A DNA stretch of 64,000 bases from the NCBI GenBank assembly GCA_963710725.1, contig CAVQBJ010000005.1, forward strand, positions 62,001 to 126,000, read 5' to 3'. Numbering within the stretch: the first letter of the stretch is position 1; the number at the start of each line of letters is the position of its first letter. The position numbers and the translations under genes are program-made. Under the pieces are notes generated by a model that saw only the letters and a program-made list of their open reading frames with translations, did not search any database and was not told the DNA's origin. Positions 41,808 to 51,000 of this stretch are shown piece after piece. The stretch comes from CAVQBJ01 sp963710725 (GTDB taxonomy: Bacteria > Actinomycetota > Thermoleophilia > Solirubrobacterales > Solirubrobacteraceae).

Positions 41808-43310
41808 CTACGTATGCGTCACATCCGCGAGCGTGCCGCGCACCAAGCGGCCGCCGGCAAAGTAGCCGCTCGACAGCCGCAGGGTCAGACTGCGAACGGA
41901 GCCGAGGTCCGTGGCGATCGCGACGAATCGTACACGCCGTCGCTTGCCCGCGATGATCGCCGTCCCCGATACGGACACCCTGCCGCGTGTCGTATCGACG
42001 CTGACGGACGAGACGCTCGCACGTGTGAGCGAGACGCCGGCGGCAGCATCGCGATAGGTGAGGGTTCCGTGGGGATGCGACACGCGCACGTCGATCGCGA
42101 AGCTCGCGGTCGAGCGCCTGGATCCGTGCACCCACCCGTGGCCGACAAGCCCGACGATCACGCGCCGCGGCGATGGCTTCGACGCCCCCGACGTCCCTCC
42201 GCCGCCGCCCGGGCTCTGCGGCCCCGTGCCGGAGGGGTTCGTCGAGCTCGCACCCGGCCCGCTGTCTCCCGGCGAGGCGCCGGCGCCGGGCACGGCGCCG
42301 GTCTGATAGGCGCCGATGTCACACGGGCGCCCGGATGGGCGCTGGTAGCCGCGCTGGTCGAGGCTCGGGCACTGGCCCGGGTCACCGGCGCCGATCGCCG
42401 CGCTTCCGGCCGCAAGAGCCTGAGTGAGGGTCGGTCCGCCGTTCGCCGACAGAGGCTCGAGCTGCGGGTTGATGGCGCTGAGCGCACCCACCCCGCAGCT
42501 GCCGTCACTGTCGAGGCTGTCGTCGCTCGAAGCGGCCGGGGCCGTGCAGTCACGGCCGCCGTTGTCCGCGACGATGGTGTTGACGAGCGACAGCTTGCCC
42601 GAGCTGTCCTCGATGCCCAGGACCTGGTTGTCGGCGACGGTCGAGTTGACCAGCGTCGCACTGCCGGTGTCCTCGATACCACCGTCGATGCCGGCTGAGA
42701 TGGTCGTATCGGTCGCGGTCGCGGTCGCGCCGGGCTCGACGACCAGGGCGGGGCCATCGTTCCCCGACAACGTCGAGTCTTCCAGGAACACCGAGCCACC
42801 ATCGTCGACCGCCGCGCCCTCGTTCTCATAGCCCGAGGAACTGAGGATGAGATTCTCAAACGTCGCGCGCCCTCCCGGGGCGACCGAGAAGAGATCGGAG
42901 CCGGTCGGTGCGATGGCGTCACCCGAGACGTCCGCTCCGGGTCCCGAGGTCGGGCCGGCGATGGTCACGTCTCCGCTGATCGTCAGCGTGGACGACGGCG
43001 CGTACGCTCCGCCGCGCAACTCGATCGTGCTCGGCCCCGACTGCGCGCCCGCGCTCGCGATCGCCGAGACCAGCGCCGCGCCGTCGCCGACGGAGAAGGT
43101 GGCGGCCCGAGCCGGCGCCACCCCGACCACGGCGAGCACCACCGACACCGCGCTGGCCGCCCACGCGCCGAGCCATCTGCGCGGCCTGGCCGACGTGGCC
43201 GCCGGTCGGGCGGGCCGGCGCGGTGGCGCGGCAAACGGCGGGAGGGAGCCGCGGTGGCGGCTCCCTCCCGTTGCTGCGTGATGCTTCAGGCTGCGTGCTG
43301 CAAACGGCAA
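41808..43310 (-). CDS. Secreted beta-helix protein with C-terminal basic domain; start within the copy-3 3' region
   Basis: This exported protein has up to 500 residues. A hydrophobic signal stretch (RRWLGAWAASAVSVVLAVVGVAPARA) is preceded by an odd basic leader of about 45 residues. A single beta-helix module follows (residues about 70-340, closing in CDIGAYQTG), paralogous to those at 29540 and 35515, then a Gly/Pro/Ser linker and a basic C-terminal domain. No HYR modules are present. The frame starts at TTG 43310 (AAGGA ahead), inside sequence belonging to the duplicated PstS-like unit, and runs through its hairpin. No other in-frame start exists before the signal peptide. Either it is translated from TTG, 11 bp after the upstream stop, or its original start was lost. 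Confidence 0.65.
   Translation of the reverse strand: MPFAARSLKHHAATGGSRHRGSLPPFAAPPRRPARPAATSARPRRWLGAWAASAVSVVLAVVGVAPARAATFSVGDGAALVSAIASAGAQSGPSTIELRGGAYAPSSTLTISGDVTIAGPTSGPGADVSGDAIAPTGSDLFSVAPGGRATFENLILSSSGYENEGAAVDDGGSVFLEDSTLSGNDGPALVVEPGATATATDTTISAGIDGGIEDTGSATLVNSTVADNQVLGIEDSSGKLSLVNTIVADNGGRDCTAPAASSDDSLDSDGSCGVGALSAINPQLEPLSANGGPTLTQALAAGSAAIGAGDPGQCPSLDQRGYQRPSGRPCDIGAYQTGAVPGAGASPGDSGPGASSTNPSGTGPQSPGGGGGTSGASKPSPRRVIVGLVGHGWVHGSRRSTASFAIDVRVSHPHGTLTYRDAAAGVSLTRASVSSVSVDTTRGRVSVSGTAIIAGKRRRVRFVAIATDLGSVRSLTLRLSSGYFAGGRLVRGTLADVTHT
43240..43269 (-). terminator. U-less copy of the PstS-unit terminator stem
   Basis: The same 13-bp stem GGGAGGGAGCCGC / GCGGCTCCCTCCC as at 27547-27576, on the minus strand behind copy 3. 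The T-run is missing: CGCCGTTTGCCGC follows in its place. So termination is likely impaired and read-through into the beta-helix gene is expected. Confidence 0.7.
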
Positions 43311-43321
43311 CTTCGTCCTTC

Positions 43322-44986
43322 TTAGTAGTTGCTCTGGAAGCCGCTGACGATGGCCGGCAGCCAGGTCGACGGCAGACCCGAGTAGTTGTCGGTCCCCAGC
43401 AGCGACTGCCCGGTCGAGGACAGGAGGAACGTGAAGAACGAGTACAGCGTCCGGCGCTGATCGTTGGTCAGGTCCGTGATCGCCGACGAGGTCCCGTACG
43501 GCGCGCTCAGGCCGGTGTACACGATGTCAAACGTCAGACCGCAGATCGGATACTGCGATCCACTGTCCGTCGCGTTCCAGTGCTGCGTGGAGTTATCGCT
43601 CGCCCATGTGTCCGGCGGGACGGTCGACCCGTTGCCGAGGTCGAGACTGACCATGCCCGACGCCGCGCCGCCCTCGGGCAGGGTCACCGCGGTGAAGTCG
43701 CAGTTGGCCCCACTGAGCTTCTGCGGCGACTGGTAGTTCGTCCCGGCCGCGTTCTGCACGTTGGCCCGGATCAGCTCGCTCTGATCAGAGACACCGCTCG
43801 TCTGGTCGTTGACCGTGTCGTTGAGGTCGGCATAGCCGATACCGCCGGGCGTACCGACCAGGGTGGTCAGAAGCGCCGGACCGCCGCTGGAAGCCGAGCT
43901 CAGAACCGCACTGCAGCCGTTACCGGCCGGCTCGCTGATGGCGCCCGACGACACGCTGTAGGTCGCGGTGGCCGGCCAGATGTTGTTGTTGCCGAGGGTC
44001 GGGTTCTGGTAGGTCGACCACGGCTGGACCGTCGAGCCGGTGCCGCTGCCGGTGCAGGCCCCCGTTGCGCCCGAACGGGTCGGGTCGACGTTGAGGAAGT
44101 AGCCCTTCAGGATCGCGGTCGTGCCCGAGTTGTCCTCACGCACCACGCGCGTGACCGCCTCGTTGCAGGTCGACAGCCAGGAGTTCTGGCCGTTGTTGCG
44201 CAGCTCCGCGCTGTCCCAGTTGGCGATGTTGCCACCGAGCAGGTCGCTCAGCTGCTGCGGCGTGAAGTCCAGCGGACCCGGAGTGGTGCCGCCGCCACAG
44301 GAGGCCGCGGTCAGGTTGGCCTCGATCGACTCCGACGAACCCGCCACCGGGAAGCCCATGGCGTTCGCCTGGGCGTCGGCTAGGAGCGTCGTCCCGTTCA
44401 CGGTGCCTCCCGGATTCGGGAACGTGCCGGCCGGGTCGCTCGCCGTGTCCGGCGCGAAGTTGAGCGCACTCAGCGCAGGAACCTTACCGCTGCCCGGCGT
44501 GCAGGTGCCGCCGGAGAACTCCGGGGTCTCGGTGAAGTTACCCGGGGTGCCGTCGAGCCCCGTGATCAGCTGCGAGTTCGTGAACGGCAGGTCGGTACCG
44601 GCGTAGGCGTCGGTGCGGCAGTCGGCCGCCACCAGCCCGGCACCGGAGCCGTTGAGGCTCGTGTAGTTGTACGTGCCCATGTTGTTCTGAGCGTAGTCGG
44701 CCGGCGACCCGGGGGTGTTGCCGCAGATGTCGGTGTCATAGGCGCTCCACCACTGGTACTGAGCGCCGAATGTCGAACCACCGTTGAACGCGGGGTCGGT
44801 TCCCTGATAGGTCGAACCACGACCTTCGATCTTTCCGTCGGTCGGGTTACAGGCGTTGCCCAGCGGGGCGGCCGCGAACGCCGTCCCGGTGGACAGGACG
44901 CCGATCCCGCTGCCGCCGAGGGCGGCGACGCCGAGAACGAGCGTCGCCGCGCCAGCGGAGAACAATCTCTTCGCGAAAGGCTGCAT
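43322..44986 (-). CDS. Exported PstS-like substrate-binding protein, copy 3
   Basis: This is the third member of the family, 554 residues and very close to copy 1. ATG 44986 follows AGGAGAG; a second ATG (44989) directly before it is an alternative. The signal peptide is MQPFAKRLFSAGAATLVLGV...AFAA. It keeps LSDLLGGNIANWDSAELRNN, REDNSGTTAILKGYF, NCDFTA and the C-terminal SGFQSNY exactly as in copy 1. Differences from copy 1 cluster in surface loops (FSGGTCTPGSGK, NIWPATATYSVSSGA). The beta-helix gene starts 11 bp after the stop. Gene conversion or recent duplication is likely. Confidence 0.82.
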   Translation of the reverse strand: MQPFAKRLFSAGAATLVLGVAALGGSGIGVLSTGTAFAAAPLGNACNPTDGKIEGRGSTYQGTDPAFNGGSTFGAQYQWWSAYDTDICGNTPGSPADYAQNNMGTYNYTSLNGSGAGLVAADCRTDAYAGTDLPFTNSQLITGLDGTPGNFTETPEFSGGTCTPGSGKVPALSALNFAPDTASDPAGTFPNPGGTVNGTTLLADAQANAMGFPVAGSSESIEANLTAASCGGGTTPGPLDFTPQQLSDLLGGNIANWDSAELRNNGQNSWLSTCNEAVTRVVREDNSGTTAILKGYFLNVDPTRSGATGACTGSGTGSTVQPWSTYQNPTLGNNNIWPATATYSVSSGAISEPAGNGCSAVLSSASSGGPALLTTLVGTPGGIGYADLNDTVNDQTSGVSDQSELIRANVQNAAGTNYQSPQKLSGANCDFTAVTLPEGGAASGMVSLDLGNGSTVPPDTWASDNSTQHWNATDSGSQYPICGLTFDIVYTGLSAPYGTSSAITDLTNDQRRTLYSFFTFLLSSTGQSLLGTDNYSGLPSTWLPAIVSGFQSNY

Positions 44987-45500
44987 CATCTCTCCTGGTC
45001 GGATAGCTAAATAGGTGAAGCCTCGCCGTGACGCCCCCCAATGTTCACCAGAGCAGCAAGCGCATGCCTGCGACCCGACAATGAGGTCTAACGGCTCGCG
45101 GTATCCTTCTCGACACCGCGCGGCACGTTGTTGTTTGGTCGTGAAGATCGAATCGCCCGCGGTGGACGGGCGTGCGACGCGGTCCAGGTGTGAAGAAGAT
45201 GCTGCAAATGTGAAAAGGATGTAGCAGCGCACGGGGTATCGGGCGACGCAGACCGGGATCGACCCGAAGATCTCGTCGACGGGGCCCAATTGTTGTCAGG
45301 TGGTGAACATCGCTCCGCGAACCACGGTTGACCGTCCCGCTCCCTCGACCTCGACAACACCTTCAGATTCCGTGTGGCGACGACTGGTTGTTGTCGGATG
45401 GTGAAAATACTCCGCGCGACGAGATGCTCTCGGCGACGATAGCTACGATGCGGACATTCCCGAATGGGCGCAGTCCGTTTGGACGCGAAACAGGTTCCAG
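44987..45500. promoter_or_regulatory. Divergent region with repeated GTGAA-containing elements
   Basis: This 514-bp gap between PstS-like copy 3 and the surface-protein pair at 45501 has no supported gene. On the plus strand it holds five GTGAA motifs, at 45141, 45190, 45210, 45303 and 45401. Three of them lie in longer repeats beginning TTGTTGT (45128, 45290, 45388), followed by GG/GA-T-C/G-GTGAA and a CGC-rich tail. The lower end (45000-45050) carries the copy-3 leader with a GGTGAA...TTCACC hairpin. A control region for both directions is likely. Confidence 0.5.
45128..45420 (+). repeat. Three degenerate direct repeats of about 35 bp
   Basis: Units begin at 45128, 45290 and 45388. Each starts TTGTTGT and continues with a variable dinucleotide, G[GA]T[CG], then GTGAA and AT, ending in a CGC-rich tail. 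Unit-to-unit distances are 162 and 98 bp, multiples of neither each other nor a helical turn. The conserved core suggests a protein-binding site rather than a mobile remnant. Confidence 0.5.
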
Positions 45501-48026
45501 ATGGACAAACGCGGCTTGACATCGGCTAAATTGGCGCTGAGAGCCGTCGGCTTGGTCGCGGTCGCTCTCTCTTCGGTCGCACTCGCCGGGCACTCGACGC
45601 CGGCCACTGCCGACGGCTCGGGTGGCGGAACGGGTGGCAGCGGGCCGACCGGCCCGGCATGCGCACCGAGCATCACCGAGACCACAAGCCCCACCGGAGC
45701 GACCGGCCCCACGGAGGTCATCAGCCCGCTCGGCGCCACCGGGGCGACCGGTCCCACGGGCCCGAGCGGGCCCACCGGCCCCTCCGGCGCGACCGGACCG
45801 AGCCCGGCGCCGGGGCAACCGTGCTGGACCGACGTCGAGCCGTACCCGTTCGGCAGCGACGGCGGGCCGGTCGACCCGTCGAGCAGCCTGTGCACTCCGA
45901 TTCCCGAACAGGGAGCGCAGCTCAGCTGCTACCTGACCGTGACGTCGATGGCCTTCCGGTCCTGGAACTTCGGACTCGCCGCGACGACGACGACGGACGG
46001 CAGCCCCGACCCGTACCCCGTGTGGATCTACAACGGCACGCGCTGGTTTCACGACCCGACGTTTCCCGGGAGCAGCGAGTGCCCGGGCAGCACCATCCTG
46101 TGGGCGGGCAAGCTCGATTACTGGCTGATCGGACCGGAGGTCACGTTGTCGAGCACGGGGGCAGGCAGCTCCTGGAACGCACCTGCCCTGTGCCGTTACG
46201 ACGGCTCCGTTTCCGAGTGGGAGCCGTTGCCCATCCCGTCGGCGACGCTCGATCGCGCGGCGCAGATCGCTGGCACCGCGCTACCGCCACCCGTCACGAT
46301 GACGTCTGGGTCGTGCTTCAGCTGGGACGACTGCTGGTTCTTCGGCACCTACGGCTCTGTCCTGTACTGGGACGGCACCGAGCTCACCGACGAGTCACCG
46401 CCGGTCTCGGAGCCCTGGCTCGACAGCGCCGCGCTCGCGGCGGTCGCCCGCGTCGACGAGAACGGAAACCCCTTTGGCGTCGTGGTCGGTGCGGCGAGCG
46501 CGACGGGGCCGGCGCCAGCGTCTTTCGCTCCGCTCTCCCCGGCACCCGGTGACGCCGCCGCCCCGCAGGCCTTCGTGTCGGACGGCGGGCCGTTCGCCGC
46601 CCTGCCGCTCACTGCGCTGTCGCTGACGAGCGACCCGTACGGAACCGACCTGGTCGCGGCGGACTTCACCGCCGACGGGCAGGGCTGGATCGCCGCGAAT
46701 CCGGCGGGAGCGCACCCCTTCGACGCGCTGGGGCAGGGGACCGGCGCGCCGAACCGTCTCCTGCCTTCCAGCTGGCCCACGAGGCAACAGCACCCTGGAT
46801 CGATCGTCGAGCCTTCGCCGCTCATGACCACGACGATCGCAGGCACGGCATCCACGTGCTCCGGCCCACCGACGTCGCGATTCACCTACTCGGACGATCC
46901 GGCAGCCCCGACCGACTCCTACCTGTGGTCGTCGATCACCGCTGTCCCCACCGACGACGACACGTTTGCCGGCGGAGTGCTGTTCCCGGCCCAGAGCGAC
47001 TGGGCACAGCCGGGCGGCCCCGTGGGGCCCAACCAGAACGGCTGGAACGAGCCGGTGATCGCGCAGGCGCTGTGCGACGGAACGACCACGACGACCCGCT
47101 TCCTCACCACCGACCCCTTCAACGAAGGCTTCGCCGTTCCCGCCAACCGCAAGGGCGAAGTGACGGCAGTGGCGGCCAGCGCCGACAACGACGTCTGGGC
47201 GGCCACGACCTCGGGCAACGTGCCCGGCGACGGCCAGACCTATTGGCAACCCCCGCACCTATACCTCTTCACCGACGGCCAGCCACCGGCTGCGCCCGCG
47301 GGCGACCGCAACGAGAGTCGCCCGCTCGACCTGCAGCAGGACGCGACGCTGATCCCCGAGCCGGCCGCGCCCTCGGGGCCGGCCACGATCACCGAGACCG
47401 AGACCTCCGCCACGAGCATCGCGGCCGCAGCGGTAAAGCCGAAGGGCGTGCGGGACGGCCCACCGTCCATCTACGACGTGAAGGCGAAGATCAGCGGCCG
47501 CGGGCGATATCTCGACCTCGACATCACCTTCAAGCTCCGCCAGGCCGTCACGCTGGGCGCCGAAGGGCTGCGCCGCAGCCGGGTCGTGACCTCGGTGCCG
47601 CTCCATCGCTTCACGAAGCGCACCGGCACGATCGTGCTGCGGCTCGACACCCACGACTACCCGACGCAGATTCGCTTCACGTCCGACGATCCCTCGGTCA
47701 CCATGAAGAACCCGGGGACGCGCCTGACGGGAACCGTCAACCTGTACTCGACGGTTCGACCGTACCGTGGACGGAAGATCGCCTCCGTGAGCTACGAATA
47801 CTCGGTTCAGGGCCAGGGGTTGTGGTATCCGATCGGCACGGCCAAGGCCGCGCCCTGGCGCGTGCCGTTCCCGACGAGCGGCATCGCGAGCGGCCTGTAC
47901 GAGCTGCGGGCGGTCGCCACGGACAACAAGGGCGAGAGCGGGCTCTCGCCGATCGTCGCCAAGCGCCGGATCGTGGCCACCGCGACAACCACTTCCACAA
48001 CCACGACGACCACCTCCAACACATGA
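45501..48026 (+). CDS. Exported protein with collagen-like repeats and Ig-like C-terminus
   Basis: This secreted protein has 841 residues. The signal peptide is MDKRGLTSAKLALRAVGLVAVALSSVALA. Residues about 45-52 and 64-100 are Gly-X-Y runs (GPTGATGPTG, GATGPSG), a bacterial collagen-like segment with interruptions. The middle (110-610) is a Trp/Asp-rich beta-propeller-like region (GSCFSWDDCWFFGTYGSVLYWDG). The C-terminal 200 residues hold Ig-like beta domains (RYLDLDITFKLRQAV, GLYELRAVATDNKGESGLSP) and a Thr tail. Its stop overlaps the start of the next, giant gene (ATGA), so both are produced together. The region upstream contains the GTGAA repeats. Confidence 0.8.
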   Translation: MDKRGLTSAKLALRAVGLVAVALSSVALAGHSTPATADGSGGGTGGSGPTGPACAPSITETTSPTGATGPTEVISPLGATGATGPTGPSGPTGPSGATGPSPAPGQPCWTDVEPYPFGSDGGPVDPSSSLCTPIPEQGAQLSCYLTVTSMAFRSWNFGLAATTTTDGSPDPYPVWIYNGTRWFHDPTFPGSSECPGSTILWAGKLDYWLIGPEVTLSSTGAGSSWNAPALCRYDGSVSEWEPLPIPSATLDRAAQIAGTALPPPVTMTSGSCFSWDDCWFFGTYGSVLYWDGTELTDESPPVSEPWLDSAALAAVARVDENGNPFGVVVGAASATGPAPASFAPLSPAPGDAAAPQAFVSDGGPFAALPLTALSLTSDPYGTDLVAADFTADGQGWIAANPAGAHPFDALGQGTGAPNRLLPSSWPTRQQHPGSIVEPSPLMTTTIAGTASTCSGPPTSRFTYSDDPAAPTDSYLWSSITAVPTDDDTFAGGVLFPAQSDWAQPGGPVGPNQNGWNEPVIAQALCDGTTTTTRFLTTDPFNEGFAVPANRKGEVTAVAASADNDVWAATTSGNVPGDGQTYWQPPHLYLFTDGQPPAAPAGDRNESRPLDLQQDATLIPEPAAPSGPATITETETSATSIAAAAVKPKGVRDGPPSIYDVKAKISGRGRYLDLDITFKLRQAVTLGAEGLRRSRVVTSVPLHRFTKRTGTIVLRLDTHDYPTQIRFTSDDPSVTMKNPGTRLTGTVNLYSTVRPYRGRKIASVSYEYSVQGQGLWYPIGTAKAAPWRVPFPTSGIASGLYELRAVATDNKGESGLSPIVAKRRIVATATTTSTTTTTTSNT

Positions 48027-51000
48027 GGTACGCCGTGCGACGCTGGATCGCCGCCGCGGCGGTGCTGGCCGCGCTCGTGCTCGCGTCGACGCCCGGCCCG
48101 TCACCACACGGAGCCGCATCGACCGCGCTCGCCGACGACGGGTCGCCCACGGTCACGCTGACCGTGACGCCCGCCGGTGAGCCGCTGGGGCAGCAGGTGA
48201 ACGTGACCGCGACGACGACAGGGCTGCCGGCCACGTCGATCGCCTCGATCGAGTTCGAGTACGCGCCGGTCGGGACGGACAGCTGGACGTCGCTGGGAAC
48301 GTACCCCGGGAGCCTGCAGGCCACCGTCCCCGTCGACACGACGACACTCATCGACGGCGACGGCCTCTACAACCTGCGGGCGCTGCTGACGGAGGCCGAC
48401 GGCACGGTCATCGACTCGGCCACGCTCGCGGACCAGCTCGTCGCCAACAGCTCCCCGTACGTCACCCTGAGCGAGTCGGGCGCTACGCTGGCCAGCGGGT
48501 CCGCGGTGCGCAGCACGATCCCGCTCATCGCCCAGGTGTCCGACCCCGAGAACGTCGGCGTGGCGACCGTCAGCCTGCAGATCTCGCCTCAGGGCGCGGA
48601 GGACTGGACGACCGTCTCGACCCAGGCGCTCTCGCCATCGAGTAACGACCTGTCGCTCCCGCTCGACACGACCGGCTTTTGCGACGGGAGCTATGACCTG
48701 CGCGCGGTCCCGACGGACAACTCGGGCATCACGTACGCCTCGGTTCCGATCCGCAACGTGATCATCGAGAACACGCCGCCGCCGGTCACGCTGGACAACC
48801 CTGGCTCGACGCTCACGGGATCGGTGACGCTGTCGGTCGAGCAGAGCGACAACCCTCCACCCAAGCCGGGCTGCCCGGCGGCCGCCGGCCCGGGCATCGC
48901 GTCGGTCGAGTACGAGCGGGCGATCGCCGGCACGAACGCCTGGACGCAGATCGGCAGCTCCGGCGAGCCGCCGTTCTCGACCACGATCGACACGTCCGGG
49001 TGGCCGAACGGCTCCTACGACCTGCGGGCGCAGGCAACCGACCGGGCCGGCAACGTCGGCCAGTCCGGCCGCGTCACCGTCCAATCCAGCAACCCGCCGC
49101 CGCCGCCGCCGGCCCAGCGCACCATCAGCGGCCTCGCCGTGCCGGCGCACCTGATCACGATGCTCGGGTCGGTGGCCGGCAGCCCCGACGGCGAGGCATG
49201 GGCCGATGGGTATACGAGTGCACCGCCGGCGACGGTTGATGGATCTCCGCTGCCGTACACGGCGGAGGGCGACCAGTTCGTGCTCCTTCGCTACAGCGAC
49301 ACGGGCGGCTGGCAGATCGCCGACGTGCTGCGAAACCAGGACGGCAGCGCCTTCCAGCTGCTCCCCCCCGCCGAGGCGCCGAGCAACAACCCCGTGCAGG
49401 CCACCGGCGCAATGGCCCCGGACGGCGAGGCATGGCTGTGGGTCTACGAGCCGCCGTCACAGGCGGCCGCAAGCCTGGGCGTCCAGCCGGTGTACGGGCT
49501 GTTTCATCGCCAGCCCGGCGGCGCGTTCGCGTATGACCAGAGCGGAACGCAGGCGATCGCCGCGTTCGGCTCGACTCCCGTCAATTTCAACACCCAGGCC
49601 CAGATGCGCCTGGGGACCACCCCCGACGGACAGCTCTACGGGATCTTCATCAACCCAGACCAGCCGCAGGCGTCGGCGTCGGTGGCCGGCGCCAACGGCG
49701 CGCCGGTGCCGATCAGCGAGGGGCTGGAGTACGCGCTGCTGCAGGGCGGCGCCTGGACCGACCACACGGCTTCGCTGCCCCCCGCCTACACCCCCGGCGC
49801 CAGTGACGAGGTCACGCTCGACTACGCCGACGTCTCGGGGCCCGGGACCGGATGGGGCGCGCTCAGAGTGACCATCGGCGGGGGCACGCGCTCCGCGCCG
49901 ATCCCGCTGCTATTGGGGCAGTTCGACGGCGGTGACTGGAAGTACGTCGACACCGGCCTCGACGCGCTCGACCTCACCGGCTCGGTGGCGGACCCGCGCG
50001 GGCGCGTGGACCCCACGGGGCTGAAGGTCGACGGCGACTCGGTGTGGGTCGGCGCCAGAGACACGCTGCCGACGACGGCCGACCCGTCGGCCGACGGTAA
50101 CGTGGTCGCCCTCTATGACGCCGCCACGGGCACGGTGACGCAGTCGTGGTGCACGCTGCCGGTGGCCGATTCCTGCGATCAGCCGCTCGGCGATGCGGCG
50201 GTGCCCGACACGATCTTCGAGGGCTCGAGCGGCCCGACCGCGCTGTCGATGCAGGACGGGGCGCTCGACGTATACGCAAACGGCAACTGGAGCTCGACGC
50301 CGGTCCCGGGATACAGCGCCGGAGACGACACGTTCACCGATGCGACCGACGGCTGGCTGGGCGGCAGCGGGTCGGCCATCGGCGAGGTGACGTCTCAGGC
50401 GGAAACGAGTCCGCTCGCCTCGTGGCCGCTCCCCGAGCGGGCGCCGCTGACGAGCGTCGCGCTACCGCCCGGCAGCGACGGCGGGGTCGACGGGTCGGGT
50501 GCCCTCGCCGTCGGCTTCGACGGGACGGTGCTCGAGTACACGGCCGGAGAGGGATGGCTCGTCCAGCCGACGCCGCCGGAGGCGCAGAACCTGTTCCTCA
50601 CCAGCGTGGCGTTCGCCGGCCCGTCGAGCGCGTTCGCGGTCGGGGCGGCCGGCGAGATCCTGCATTGGGACGGGAGCTCCTGGTCGGAGGACCCGCAATC
50701 GATCTCGCTCACCGTGTCCCAGCTCAACGCACTGGCCTTCGACGGCTCCGGCCAGGGCTGGGCGGTCGGTGAGGACGGCACGATCCTCCACTACGACGGG
50801 CAGTCCTGGTCGATCGAACAGCCGCCGGCTACCGACGCCGACACCGACATCACATCGGTCGCGGTCGCCGGATCGGACGTGTTCGCCATCGCCGGCGGCA
50901 ACCTCATCGTGCGCCAGCCCGACGGCACCTGGGTCAGCGCCGACCCCTCGCTGCTCCCGAGCGACCCGGCGCCGACGCCGGGCAGCCTGCGGCTCGTGTC

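Larger units (their letters stand above)
43240..45030 (-). repeat. Arm 2 of the long inverted repeat (partner 25771-27576)
   Basis: This is the reverse-complement counterpart of the unit at 25771-27576, holding PstS-like copy 3 with its leader and terminator stem. The boundary at the hairpin end (43240) is sharp. Similarity at the other end persists through the CACGGCGAGGCTTCACC leader near 45030. Confidence 0.8.

Noticed and set aside
25771..45030. Composite transposon or IS elements to explain the duplicated PstS-like units
   Set aside because: No transposase, integrase or terminal inverted repeats are visible at the arm ends; similarity ends at a terminator hairpin, pointing to duplication or gene conversion instead.
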